Assembly: GCF_033568475.1 (NCBI RefSeq) | Contig: NC_133123.1 | Span: forward strand, 62,627,522-62,691,521 | From: Henckelia pumila | Taxonomy: Eukaryota; Streptophyta; Magnoliopsida; Lamiales; Gesneriaceae | Reading direction: 5' to 3' | DNA: 64,000 bases | Shown here: positions 11,727 to 22,827 of the stretch, piece after piece | Numbering within the stretch: the stretch's first letter is position 1 | How the letters are laid out: each line of letters opens with the position of its first letter | Position numbers and translations under genes: made by a program | The notes under the pieces: model-generated | What the model was told of the DNA's origin: nothing | The model's input: only the letters and a program-made list of their open reading frames with translations | Databases searched by the model: none

Positions 11727-14049
11727 GTCTGAAGCATTTGAAAAGTTCAAAGAATTCAAGGCTGAAGTAGAAAACAAGCTAGGTAAAAGTATTAAAGCAC
11801 TTCGATCGGATCGAGGTGGAGAATACTTGAGTACCGAGTTTTTGGACTATCTGAAAGAGAATGGGATTCTCTCTCAGTGGACTCCTCCTATGACACCACA
11901 GCTTAATGGTGTATCGGAGCGTCGTAATCGAACTTTGTTGGACATGGTTCGATCTATGATGAGCTTCACTGAGCTTCCACCTTCGTTTTGGGGCTATGCG
12001 CTTGAAACGGCGGTATTGTTGTTGAACAACGTCCACACTAAAGCAGTGGACAAAACACCATACGAGTTATGGAATGGCAAAGCTCCTAAGTATTCGTACT
12101 TGAGGATTTGGGGATGTCCTGCTTACGTGAAGCGGACAGTGGGAGATAAGTTGGATAGTCGATCCAGCTTATGTTATTTTGTAGGGTATCCAAAGAATTC
12201 AATCGGATATTATTTCTATTATCCTGCTGAAACAAAGGTGTTTGTTTCTAGGAATGCCACCTTCTTGGAGAAGGAATTCTTATTGGATAAGAAAGGCGAG
12301 ATGATGGAACTCGAAGAAGTTCGAGAAGAACCCGAAATACAAAATAACGATCCTACACCTCAGGAACCATTGCTGGACACGCCTGCACCTAGAAGATCCG
12401 AAAGGACTTCTAGACCTCCAGTTCGATATGGTCTTCTTCTTGAAGGGGATCAAGATGAACCCGACATTGGATGTGATCCAAGAAACTTCAAGGAAGCAAT
12501 TTCTGATGCGGATTCGAATTTATGGCTTGAAGCTATGCAGTCAGAATTGGATTCGATGCATACAAACCAAGTTTGGTCTTTAGTAGATCCTCCCGATGGA
12601 ATTGTTCCGATAGGGTGTAAATGGATCTACAAAAGAAAGCTTGGGCCTGATGGTAAGGTATTGACCTACAAGGCGCGATTGGTGGCTAAAGGTTATACTC
12701 AAAGGCAAGGAGTTGACTATGACGAAACCTTTTCACCAGTTGCAATGTTCAAGTCCATAAGAATCCTAATTGCCATAGCTGCATGGTATGACTATGAGAT
12801 ATGGCAAATGGATGTGAAGACTGCTTTTCTTAATGGAGACATTAAGGAGGAAATCTATATGAAGCAGCCTGAGGGGTACACATCCATGGGAAGCGAGCAT
12901 AAGGTATGCAAGCTTCAGAGATCAATTTATGGTCTAAAACAAGCATCAAGAAGTTGGAACCAGAAATTTGATGAAACAATAAAGGATTTTGGTTTCATCA
13001 AGAACCCGGAGGAACCTTGCGTGTACAAGAAAGTAGTTAAGGATGCGGTGACATTCTTAGTACTTTATGTTGATGACATCCTACTCATTGGGAATGATGT
13101 AGGGATGTTGCAGTCAACAAAGATATGGTTATCAGGTAGATTTTCGATGAAGGATTTGGGAGAGGCATCCTACATTCTTGGGATACAGATCTATAGAGAT
13201 AGGTCTAAGAGAATGATAGGACTCACTCAATCAACCTACATCGATACCATATTGAAACGGTTTTCAATGGATGGGTCCAAAAGAGGACATCTACCCATGT
13301 GTCATGGAGTTTTTCTATCCAAGTCTATGTGTCCCAAGACTGATGAAGAGATAGAGAATATGACACATGTACCATATGCGTCAGCTATAGGTAGTATCAT
13401 GTATGGGATGATATCTACCAGACCGGATGTAGCATTTGCTCTGAGTGTCACGAGCAGATATCAGTCTAATCCTGGTCAAATGCATTGGAAAGCCGTGAAG
13501 GACATTCTTAAGTACTTGCGAAGGACTAAGAATATGTTCATGGTTTATGGAGGACGAGAACTCAAATTGGAAGGCTATACCGACTCTAGCTTCCAAAGTG
13601 ATGTGGATGACTCGAAGTCAACCTCTGGATTTGTGTTCATGCTCAATGGCGGTGCTGTCTCTTGGAAGAGTTCCAAGCAGGACACCACAGCGGATTCCAC
13701 CACTGAGGCTGAATACATTGCAGCATCAGCTGCTAAAGAGGCCGTTTGGATGAGGAAGTTCGTCCAAGAGTTGGGCGTCATTCCTGAATTTGTTGGTCCA
13801 GTCCCGGTGTACTGTAACAACACGGGTGTCGTTGCTCAAGCAAAGGAACCAAGGTCTCATCAAAGATCCAAACACGTACTGAGGAAATACCACATAATCC
13901 GGGAGATTGTGGAAAGAGGAGACATCATTGTCGAACGAGTGGCCTCTGCAGACAATATCGCTGATCCGCTTACTAAGCCCTTGCCAGGATCATTGTTTGA
14001 CAAACATCGCGAAGCAATGGGTCTACGTAGTATGACTAGTTGGCTATAG
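11656..14049 (+). CDS. E2 integrase C-terminal part, reverse transcriptase and RNase H
   Basis: True homology in this frame starts at about 11715, after the frameshift; the earlier codons are out-of-frame. It carries the second and third integrase catalytic residues (RSDRGGEY, Asp near residue 52; SERRNRTLLD, Glu near 86), the GKAPKYSYLRIWGC core end and a linker. Reverse transcriptase follows: KWIYKRKLGPDGK, YKARLVAKGYTQ, QMDVKTAFLNGD and the YVDDILL active site near residue 472. RNase H has GYTDSSFQ and TEAEYIAAS and ends ..SMTSWL. The RT and RNase H catalytic motifs look intact. The stop is 15 bp before the 3' LTR, with the polypurine tract between. The element could still be copied if pol is supplied in trans (inference). 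Confidence 0.93.
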   Translation: MATPTSLPLLMIIQGMGIYLMKYKSEAFEKFKEFKAEVENKLGKSIKALRSDRGGEYLSTEFLDYLKENGILSQWTPPMTPQLNGVSERRNRTLLDMVRSMMSFTELPPSFWGYALETAVLLLNNVHTKAVDKTPYELWNGKAPKYSYLRIWGCPAYVKRTVGDKLDSRSSLCYFVGYPKNSIGYYFYYPAETKVFVSRNATFLEKEFLLDKKGEMMELEEVREEPEIQNNDPTPQEPLLDTPAPRRSERTSRPPVRYGLLLEGDQDEPDIGCDPRNFKEAISDADSNLWLEAMQSELDSMHTNQVWSLVDPPDGIVPIGCKWIYKRKLGPDGKVLTYKARLVAKGYTQRQGVDYDETFSPVAMFKSIRILIAIAAWYDYEIWQMDVKTAFLNGDIKEEIYMKQPEGYTSMGSEHKVCKLQRSIYGLKQASRSWNQKFDETIKDFGFIKNPEEPCVYKKVVKDAVTFLVLYVDDILLIGNDVGMLQSTKIWLSGRFSMKDLGEASYILGIQIYRDRSKRMIGLTQSTYIDTILKRFSMDGSKRGHLPMCHGVFLSKSMCPKTDEEIENMTHVPYASAIGSIMYGMISTRPDVAFALSVTSRYQSNPGQMHWKAVKDILKYLRRTKNMFMVYGGRELKLEGYTDSSFQSDVDDSKSTSGFVFMLNGGAVSWKSSKQDTTADSTTEAEYIAASAAKEAVWMRKFVQELGVIPEFVGPVPVYCNNTGVVAQAKEPRSHQRSKHVLRKYHIIREIVERGDIIVERVASADNIADPLTKPLPGSLFDKHREAMGLRSMTSWL

Positions 14050-14063
14050 GGCAAGTGGGAGAT
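14050..14063 (+). other. E2 polypurine tract
   Basis: GGCAAGTGGGAGAT, directly before the 3' LTR, is the plus-strand primer typical of plant copia elements (AAGTGGGAGAT). The same tract is inverted at 5294-5308 for E1 and, in shorter form, at 25987-25996 for E3. Confidence 0.85.
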
Positions 14064-15927
14064 TGTAAGAGTGGGTGCCCAGTGAGCCAACTGTGTGGCT
14101 ATGGGCTTTGATGACTCTTTGTATAAACAATCTTTTGTTTAATATTATTTACACTTTTATGGCAATGACTTTATATTACTTCATATTGTTATATTGTGAT
14201 ATACTATTGTTGTTTTGATAAAGACCTTGAATATACTATAGTGTATGTAAGATGTGGTAGAACATGGAGATGTCTATCATGAAATACATCTTATAGTCAC
14301 TGTATATTCTAAAAACCGTTCCTAGTCGATTGAGCCGTCCGATAATAAGGATAAGGATCGCTCGAGTTTGAGACTAGCATTTGCGATGCGGAGTACCACG
14401 TTTCATTGGTAGGGAACATGGAGATGTTCGAAGCATGCAAATGGATATTCATAGGATGAATAATCGAACTACCCTATCCGGACTTTCCAAGTGGTTATCA
14501 CTTATCGAGTGGATAAAGTCCGCGGTTTTGGTTGTACACCATTAGTCCTTACGACTTGAAACATCATGGAGACTCTATATGCTAGTGCTGTGCTTTGACT
14601 CGTTTACCGACTCTATGGGGGTCATCAGGTGTCGAGATTGGGTACAGTTACGACACATATAGGAGTCAATGCATTGTTGTCAAGGATTCACCACATACTT
14701 GCGAGTGTGGATATCCTATGCGATCTGAGGAGATATTAGTGTGACAAATCTCTGGCCAGAGTACTTGATGTGATTTAAGAAATGGTTTCTTAGTAGCACA
14801 TGCGATGTCACTAATTTGATCTTCAAGATGTATTGCATAGTTATCGAATCTTGAGCGACTCTCGATATACCAATGGTTGTTGATTCGATCGGGATATATG
14901 GATGAAGGGACCATACTGTACGCTAACCAAAATCTACTGGTTCTTGTAGGCACTATCAGTGATACCTAGGGAATCATGGGGCGATGTTGCTAGGCGCTTT
15001 ACCTTGATTCGTTGGGCAAGTCGGAAAGTGTTGTTCCGAGTCACAAGGAGTTGTGAGCCCACGGCTAGCTGTATCCCTGAACCATTGAGGGTCACACAGT
15101 GTAATGGAGTTTTAATCCCCGTTGAGATAGTTAAATTTAAAGAGTTAAATTTAATGAACTAAGGAGTTGGACTTCTTAAATAAGAGTAAGGGAGTAGGAT
15201 TTCCTAAAATGACATAGGGATGGACATTTTTGGAAACCACTGAATTCGGATTCAGGAAAATTTATTTTGACTTTAAAATGTGCAGAAATGGTTTCTGTGC
15301 ACATTGGTGAAATTGGTTCATCGATCGGAGTCACGATGAATTTTATATTAATTTCTGAACGTGCGGGCTTTGCTTGTCGGGCCCTAGCTTATGACTAATG
15401 GGCCCTAAGGTGTTAGTGGCCTGCATTATAAATAAGTTATTTCAGTACAGAAATTATACACAACAGGTCATAATTTTTGAGACAGGATTTTCGAAACCCT
15501 AGCCTCCTCTCAAAAGAAATCGGCCGAACCCTCCCCCTCTGTCCGAGAAATTCCGGTCTGTGATTTTTAATTGCAGTCAGGAATAACGAATCAGATTCGT
15601 TTAATCTCTTCGCAGAAAACTTCTGATAGATTTTCTAGTGCAATCTATCAGAGGGATTTAAAACCTCATTCGTGGACCTGATTGAAGGAGTTCATCAGTT
15701 CCTGGGAGATACAAGAAGCGCAGAGAAATCTGTGTGGTGTCCATTAATCTCGCTTCGAGATTGGAGGTAAAATTTAATTAATTGTTATTTGAATTTTACA
15801 CACACAATAATTTAATCGTTGAATGGTTGATACCCACACCATGGAATTGTTCCATGATAAAATTTTTAAACTTCCGCTGCACCAGGTATCAATCGTGATT
15901 GATTTGACCGCCAGTTTTTTTACAACA
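14064..15927 (+). repeat. E2 3' LTR
   Basis: This 1864-bp LTR matches 6262-8125 except at three transitions that I found. It ends TTTACAACA followed by the CCTAC target duplication. Confidence 0.96.
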
Positions 15928-15932
15928 CCTAC

Positions 15933-17405
15933 GTCATTCCCAATGAGTAGGATGTCATCAACATAAAGTACTAAGAATGTCACAGCATCCTTAACTACTT
16001 TCTTGTACACGCATGGTTCCTCCGGGTTCTTGATGAAACCAAAATCCTTTATTGTTTCATCAAATTTCTGGTTCCAACTTCTTGATGCTTGTTTTAGACC
16101 ATAAATTGATCTCTGAAGCTTGCATACCTTATGCTCACTTCCCATGGATGTGTACCCCTCAGGCTTCTTCATATAGATTTCTTCCTTAATGTCTCCATTA
16201 AGAAAAGCAGTCTTCACATCCATTTGCCATATCTCATAGTCATACCAAGCAGCTATGGCAATAAGGATTCTTATGGACTTGAACATTGCAACTGGTGAAA
16301 AGGTTTCATCATAGTCAACTCCTTGTCTTTGAGTATAACCTTTCGCCACCAATCGCGCCTTGTAGGTCAATACCTTACCATCAGGCCCAAGCTTTCTCTT
16401 GTAGATCCATTTACACCCTATTGGAACAATTCCATCGGGAGGATCTACTAAAGACCAAACTTGGTTTGTATGCATCGAATCTATTTCCGACTGCATAGCT
16501 TCAAGCCATAAATTTGAATCTGCATCAGAAATTGCTTCCTTGAAGTTTCTTGGATCACATCCAACATCGGGTTCATCTTGATCCCCTTCAAGAAGAAGAC
16601 CATATCGAATAGGAGGTCTAGAAGTCCTCTCGGATCTTCTAGGTACAGGCGTGTCTATCAATGGTTCCTGAGGTGTAGGATCGTTATTTTGTATTTCGGG
16701 TTCTTCTCGAATTTCTTCGAGTTCCATCATCTCGCCTTTCTTATCCAATAAGAACTCCTTCTCCAAGAAGGTGGCATTCCTTGAAACAAACACCTTTGTT
16801 TCAGCAGGATAATAGAAATAATATCCGATTGAATTCTTCGGATACCCTACAAAATAACATAAGCTGGATCGACTATCCAACTTATCTCCCACTGTCCGCT
16901 TCACGTAAGCAGGACATCCCCAAATCCTCAAGTACGAATACTTAGGAGCTTTGCCATTCCATAACTCGTATGGTGTTTTGTCCACTGCTTTAGTGTGGAC
17001 GTTGTTTAACAACAATACCGTCGTTTCAAGCGCATAGCCCCAAAACAAAGGTGGAAGCTCAGTGAAGCTCATCATGGACCGAACCATGTCCAACAAAGTT
17101 CGATTACGACGCTCCGATACACCATTAAGTTGTGGTGTCATAGGAGGAGTCCACTGAGAGAGAATCTCATTCTCTTTTAGATAGTCCAAAAACTCGGTAC
17201 TTAAGTATTCTCCACCTCGATCCGATCGAAATGCTTTAATACTTTTACCTAGCTTGTTTTCTACTTCAGCCTTGAATTCTTTGAACTTTTCAAATGCTTC
17301 AGACTTATATTTAATTAAATATAAATACCCATACCTCGAATAATCATCAGTAAAGGTAAGGAAGTAGGTGTGGCCATATTGAGTACCAACTCTAAATGGA
17401 CCACA
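15933..17405 (-). pseudogene. E1 pol, 5' part: integrase core and reverse transcriptase up to the E2 insertion
   Basis: The minus-strand frame contains integrase RSDRGGEY and SERRNRTLLD, the linker, and RT motifs KWIYKRKLGPDGK, QMDVKTAFLNGD and YVDDILLIGNDVG. It is cut by E2 just after the YVDD motif; the last residues, which run into the E2 LTR, are not native. RT therefore continues at 6261 on the far side of E2. It is joined to the upstream gag-protease part only through a 1-bp frameshift near 17405. E1 and E2 proteins are very close, so they belong to one family. Confidence 0.92.
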
Positions 17406-18392
17406 ACATCTGTATGGATCAAATCCAACAGATTTTGACTACTCTCAGGTTTCCCCTTAAAAGGAGATTTAGTCATTTTTCCTTTCAGGCAGGATTCACA
17501 AGTAGGTAGAGAGTTAATATCAGACATATCAAACATGCCCTCTCCCACTAGCTTGTTCATCCTCCTTGAGGAAATATGACCTAACCTAGCATGCCAAAGG
17601 TTTGCCGGGTTTTGACTATCGATTTTCCTTTTGTTTGTTGTTGCCGGTTTATCAACATAATTTATTGGAATGTCTTTTAGTTTTAAGTTATATAGATCAT
17701 TTTCAAGTTGTCCATTTCCAATCAAACATTCATTCTTGTAAATATTGCAAATCTCATTCACAAAATTGCAAGAATAACCATCTCTATCAAGCATAGAAAC
17801 AGAAATAATGTTTTTAATCAAATCCGGAACAAATAAAACATCTCTCAAAAGTAACTTAAAACCGTTCTGCAAGATTAAATAAATATCTCCCACAGCTTTA
17901 GCTTCAACTCTAGAACCATTTCCGAGCCTCAGCTGGGTCTCACCCATTCTAAGCCTGCGACTTCTTGTCATCACCTGCAAATCATTGCAAATGTGAGATC
18001 CACATCCGGTATCCAATACCCAAGAAGTAGTATTAAGTGAAACATTTATTTCAATATAGAACATACCCTTCGCAGTTCGCAACTGCTCTAGATATTCCTT
18101 GCAGTTACGTTTCCAATGACCGGGTTTCTTGCAGTGATGGCAAACTTGTTTAGACTTGTCCAATTTTGCATGTAACATTTGGCCTTGAGATCATGGTCCA
18201 ACCATTTCTCTAGTTCGGCCAACCTTTTGGCAGTTACATCAGCCGGGGCTGTTTTCGGAGAGGCCTTTTCTAACACTTAGAAAATATTTTCCGAACTTAG
18301 GACAATCTTAACTTATGGAATCATTCTGTATTGTTTGCGCCAGTAAGTTTGTTTTGTTCGAGAATAGAGAATAGTGGATTGCGCGAATTCAT
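17406..18392 (-). pseudogene. E1 gag-protease remnant with internal deletion
   Basis: The gag start (MNSRNPLFSILEQNKLTGAN) is at 18392. It is soon broken by TGA where E2 has Trp, and by small shifts. Frames resume (..EKWLDHDLKAKCYMQ) to about 18175, where the sequence jumps straight to the region just before the CCHC knuckle (CHHCKKPGHWKRNC). About 500 bp present in E2 (about 10366-10870) are missing. The protease DTGCGSH and the integrase HHCC zinc domain follow in one frame. The frame is lost near 17405 at the HTDV motif by loss of one T. Confidence 0.9.
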
Positions 18393-20294
18393 CTTTATGA
18401 AATACTGAAATGAAACAGACAATTATCGATGATTGTTTAATTAATTTACTAAGACATAAAATAGGCGAAATTTATTTTATGAATTCACTCCCACTATTTT
18501 AACGATTTCACTACCCTCTAGTGAAAACGGGAAACTGTTTTCCTTAGTGAGAACATGGAGTCCAATTGACAAACTATGGTCCCGAATAATATCAGCCAAC
18601 CATAATTTTCAAAAGGTAGAGCCCAATTGCTTCCAAAACAACCTCCACGTGTTTACCTCATGTCCAATAAGGGCCCAATAATATGACGCCGATTATTGTG
18701 ACATGTCAAGATGACCCATCAATATTAAGTTGTGATGGACGGTCGCCATGTGGATCCCCCAATAATATGAGCCGATCCCATGGGAGTTCCACCCAACTTA
18801 CAACATGTGTCGATCCAATGTAAAGCTTTCCGACGAACGGGCCCCCCCAATAATATGAGCCGGACCGTATCCGCGGGTAGCATCTCATACATTGATCGTT
18901 GATGGAAGGTAGGAACATTTAAACAAATTTAAATTTCCTTTATTTATCTTGATATCAATTTTAAATCATATTTAAAATGAGGGATTTTAATTTTGAAAAT
19001 TTGTCTCATCATTTTTAAAATTTTGTATGCTTGCCGGATTCACACAATTTTGTCTAAAACATGCATACAACAATAATATCACATATTATATAGGATGATC
19101 GATTCCATTTCTAATCGACCCGTGGTTGCCAATCACGAGTCTTAGTCCAATCCTAGGTAATATGCAGTATGTAATGCAATCCTATTACATTGAGCTTCCA
19201 ATTTACATTTCTTCTGTCTTTATTGTCTGCTGGGCCCACCTCCATCTTCAAATCTTGATCTCCCACTAAATCTAATGTATTTACAATAAATAACAATGAC
19301 AAGTAGGGGATACATTTTTAAGGCGTGGGAACGGGCCATAAACCAAGCCCACTTTTATTACATATGACAATTCATATTGGGCCATAAACCAGGCTCATTA
19401 ATAAATCCAACAACAATAAAAACAAATGTAAATTCCTAACATACACCTACAAAATTGGTCATGGCAATCGATCATCCTTATCCAATAACATTTAATTCAA
19501 AATTAATTTATTGGATAACATGCATTGGCAATTTAAACAATTTAAATTTAAAAGGATAAAATCATATTTCATATATAAAATCTCATTTTACATACAAAAT
19601 CATATTTTATCTTTTTATCAAATAAAATCATATTTTATCTATAAAATCAAATTTTATACATAAAATCATATTTTACTCAATATATCCATAAGATCATATC
19701 TTATCATCAATTGTATCAAAAATAATTAATTTCAAAATTCAATTTAACGGATAAAATATTTAAATTTTCCAAAAATTCAAATTTATCCAAAAATCAATTT
19801 TAAAATTTTCGGACTCGAACAATTCGATCCGACGCCTCGTGGACCAATCAAAAATAATTTTCGATCGGACCAAAAATAGAATTTTAACATATTAAAATTT
19901 CATTTAAAATTAAAAAATAATTTTTCCGCGGGCCGCACGGGACATTCCCGGGCTGCCCGCGCCCCATAGGGCTCGGGCCGGGCAGCCCGGCTGCCCCTAG
20001 GGCAGCGACGATCGCTGCCCTGTGCAGCGCCCAGCGCTGCGCTGGGCAGCGCCGCCCTGTGCAGTGCCTAGCGCTGCGCAGGGCAGCGCCGTGCGCTGCC
20101 CGGGGCAGCGACCATCGCTGCCCCCCCCCCCCCCCCGGGCAGCGATCCAATCGCTGCCCGGGTTTTGCCCGAAAAAAAAAAAATTTTTTATTTTTAAAAT
20201 ATTTATTTTGTTTCAAAAACCGAGGCTTAAAATTTTTTTTTGTACAATCGATTAATTTAATCGCTTGATCTGAGCAACCTGGCTCTGATACCAC
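18393..20294 (-). other. E1 leader and primer-binding site
   Basis: The non-coding leader carries the same modules as E2: TCATATTATTGGG motifs (about 18660-18860, inverted), AT-rich ATAAAATCATATTTTAT palindromes (about 19555-19690) and a GC-rich palindromic block (19930-20165) with a run of 14 or so C. The primer site complementary to initiator-Met tRNA is at 20281-20294, adjoining the 5' LTR. No gene is seen. Confidence 0.85.
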
Positions 20295-22140
20295 TGTTGG
20301 AGAACGCGGCGATCAGATCAATCAGGATTGATACCCGGTGCAGCGGAAGTTTAAAAATTTTATATGGAACGATTCCATATTGGGTATCAAAACTTACGAT
20401 TAAATTGTGTGTGTAAAAATTAAATAACAATTATAAATTTTTACCTTTAATCTCGAATCAAGATTTTGGACACCAACAGATTGCTCTGCTCTTGTTGTAT
20501 ATCCCTGGAACTGATGGACGAACTGTTCTTCAATCAGGTCCACGAACGGATATTTAATCCCTCTGATAGATTGCACTAGAAAATCTATCAGAAGTTTCTA
20601 CGAAGAGATTAACGAATTTGATCCGTTAAACCAGACTGTAATTCAAAATTCACAGACTGGATTTTACCGAGCAGAGGGGAGAGGGGGTCGGCCACTTCAG
20701 AGGAAAATCACTAGGGTTTTTCGAAAATTTTGTGACATGTTGTGTGTAATTTCTGTACTGCAATAACTTATTTATAATGTAGGCCACTAACAGCTTAGGG
20801 CCCATTAGTCATAAGTTCAAGCCCGACAAGCAAAGCCCGCATGTTCAGAAATTAATATAAAATTCATCATGACTCCGATTGATAAACCGATTTCACCAAT
20901 GTGCACAGAAACTATTTCTGCACCTTTTAAAGTCAAGATAAATTTTTTTGAATCCGAATTCAGTGATTTCCAAAAATGCCCATCCCTATGTCATTTTAGG
21001 AAATCTTACTCCTCTACTCATAATTAAGAAGTCCAACTTCTTTGTTCATTAAATTTAACTCTTTAAATTTAACTATCTCAACGGGGATTAAAAATCCATT
21101 ACTCTGTGTGACCCTCAATGGTTCAGGGATACAACTAGCCGTGGGCTCACAACTCCTTGTGACTCGGAACAACGATTTCCGACTTGCCCAACGAATCATG
21201 GTAAGAGCGCCTAGCAACATCGCCCCATGATTCCCTAGGTATCACTGATAGTGCCTGCAAGAACCAATAGATTTTGGTTAGCGTACAGTACGGTCTCTTC
21301 ATCCATATATCCCGATCGAATCAACAACCATTGGTATATAGAGAGTCGTTCGAGATTCAATAACTATGCAATACATCTTGAAGATCAAATAGTGACATCG
21401 CATGTGTTACTAAGAAACCATTTCTTAAAACACATCATGTACTCTGGCCAGAGATTCGTCACACTAATATCTTCTCAGATCGCATAGGATATCCACACTC
21501 GCAAGTATGTGGTGAATCCTTGACAACAAAGCATCGACTCCTATATGTGTTGTAACTGTACCCAATCCCGACACCTGATGACCCCAATAGAGTCGGTAAA
21601 CGAGTCAAAGCACAGTACTAGCATATAGAGTCTCAATGATGTTTCAAGTAGTAAGGACTAATGGTGTACAACCAAAACCGCGGACTTTATCCACTCGATA
21701 AGTGATAACCACTTGGAAAGTCCGGATAGGGTAGTTCGATCATTCATCATATGAATATCCATTTGCATGCTTCGAACATCTCTATGTTCCTTACCAATGA
21801 AACGTGGTACTCTGCATCGCAAATGCTAGTCTCAAACTCGAGCGATCCTTATCCTTATTATCGGACGGCTCAATCGACTAGGAACAGTTTAGAATATACA
21901 GTGACTATAAGATGTGTTTCATGATAGACATCTCCATGTTCTACCACATCTTACATACACTATAGTATATTCAAGGTCTTTATCAAAACAACAATAGTAT
22001 ATCACAATATAACAATATGAAGAAAGATAAAGTCATTGCCATTAATAAAAGTGTAAATTATATTAAACAAAAGATTGTTTATACAAAGAGTCATCAAAGC
22101 CCTTAGCCACAAGTTGGCTCACCGGGCACCTACTCTTTCA
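20295..22140 (-). repeat. E1 5' LTR
   Basis: This 1846-bp LTR pairs with 3448-5293. It is the promoter end of E1 (transcription leftwards). TSD GTTGA follows at 22141-22145. Confidence 0.95.
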
Positions 22141-22827
22141 GTTGAAGCGTAGCTAACTTCTACAATATTTTATATCGTGATTTGTTTCGAAAGAAAAACT
22201 CATGATAGGAATAGATAACATAGTTCATGGATTTACAATTTGCATAGACATATGAAATTGAATACATGTTGATAGTGATAGTCCAATAGGTCAAAAATTA
22301 AGGGATTCCAAGAATCTTTCATGCAATTTGATACCTGTTAAATAATTGAAGATATTTAAAAAGTTAAGGGATTCCAAGAATCTTTCATGCAATTTGATAC
22401 CTATTAAATAATTGAAGACATTTAATTATTTCAAGGTATTGAGTTAGTTTATCATAACTTGAAAGAGTATGTTAATAAATTACTAAATCTCGTCAAAAAT
22501 ATGAGTTGATTGTTTGAATTGATTTTCAAAGTCAAATAGGGGAAGGTGAACTGAAATCTCAACAATTTTCATCAATATTTGAATTTAATTTTTAGAAAAA
22601 TATTTTAGAACTTTTATTGTTCTTGTCTTTAATTAATTATTTGCTAATAGTAATTGGATAGAAAAATTCTAAATTTTTGTTTAAACTTTCTAAAGAAGAA
22701 TAATTGAGTGGAAATTGTTTAAAAAAGTCTCTGTGGACGATACTTTTTGCTTATCTACTATATTAAAATTTGACTCGTGCACTTGCGAGCTTAGCGGTTT
22801 ATTTGTTTATTTATTTAGTTGATTTCA
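22141..22827 (+). repeat. GE 3' LTR, right fragment
   Basis: It resumes after E1 with the duplicated GTTGA, then AGCGTAGCTAAC. It holds a ~65-bp tandem duplication (about 22294-22356 and 22357-22421, 'aagggattccaagaatcttt') and, near the end, GACTCGTGCACTTGCGAGC. It ends ..GATTTCA at 22827, after which E4 gag-pol sequence begins. The exact end is inferred from the TG..CA rule and loss of E4 homology. Confidence 0.55.

Larger units (their letters stand above)
6262..15927 (+). mobile_element. E2: young full-length Ty1-copia retrotransposon inserted in E1
   Basis: This 9666-bp element starts TGTAAGAGTG and ends TTACAACA, with TSD CCTAC at 6257-6261 and 15928-15932. The LTRs are both 1864 bp (6262-8125 and 14064-15927). 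I find only three differences between them, all transitions, near 7110/14912 and within the last 45 bp. The primer site, long structured leader, gag, protease, integrase, reverse transcriptase, RNase H and polypurine tract are all present in copia order. LTR length and motifs fit the Tnt1/Tork-Angela group (inference). The only coding break I see is a 1-bp frameshift in integrase. It lies in the opposite direction to its host E1, a member of the same family. Confidence 0.96.
3448..22140 (-). mobile_element. E1: Ty1-copia retrotransposon (Tnt1/Tork-like), interrupted by E2
   Basis: The element begins TGTTGGAGAACG and ends CTCTTTCA on the plus strand, flanked by GTTGA at 3443-3447 and 22141-22145. 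Its two LTRs are both 1846 bp (3448-5293 and 20295-22140). By eye they differ at about 14-16 positions, mostly transitions. The primer site (GTGGTATCAGAGCC type, initiator-Met tRNA) is at 20281-20294 and the polypurine tract is at 5294-5308. Without E2 and one TSD copy it would be about 9.0 kb. It is dead: gag carries a ~500-bp deletion and a stop, there is a frameshift before integrase, and the reverse transcriptase is split by E2. Confidence 0.93.
1..22827 (+). mobile_element. GE: LTR retroelement with plant transposon-protein gene, 5' end outside window
   Basis: The part seen holds a leader, a decayed gene with the 'putative plant transposon protein' domain (547-1562), a 1.2-kb 3' non-coding tract ending in a purine tract at about 2751-2765, and a 3' LTR that starts TGATATAACC at 2766 and resumes after the E1 insertion, ending ..GATTTCA at 22827. 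The LTR holds a TATA box and, near its end, the GTGCACTTGCGAG type sequence common at the end of plant Ty3-gypsy LTRs. No reverse transcriptase is seen, so it is probably a non-autonomous Ty3-gypsy-type element (inference). The right junction drops directly into the E4 gag-protease reading frame, which suggests GE is inserted in E4; the matching left TSD would lie outside the window. Confidence 0.6.

Noticed and set aside
14666..15162. Open frames inside the LTRs of E1, E2 and the solo LTR (also 4195-4640, 6864-7360, 21042-21487)
   Set aside because: They are repeated with each LTR copy, sit on either strand and have no coding motifs.
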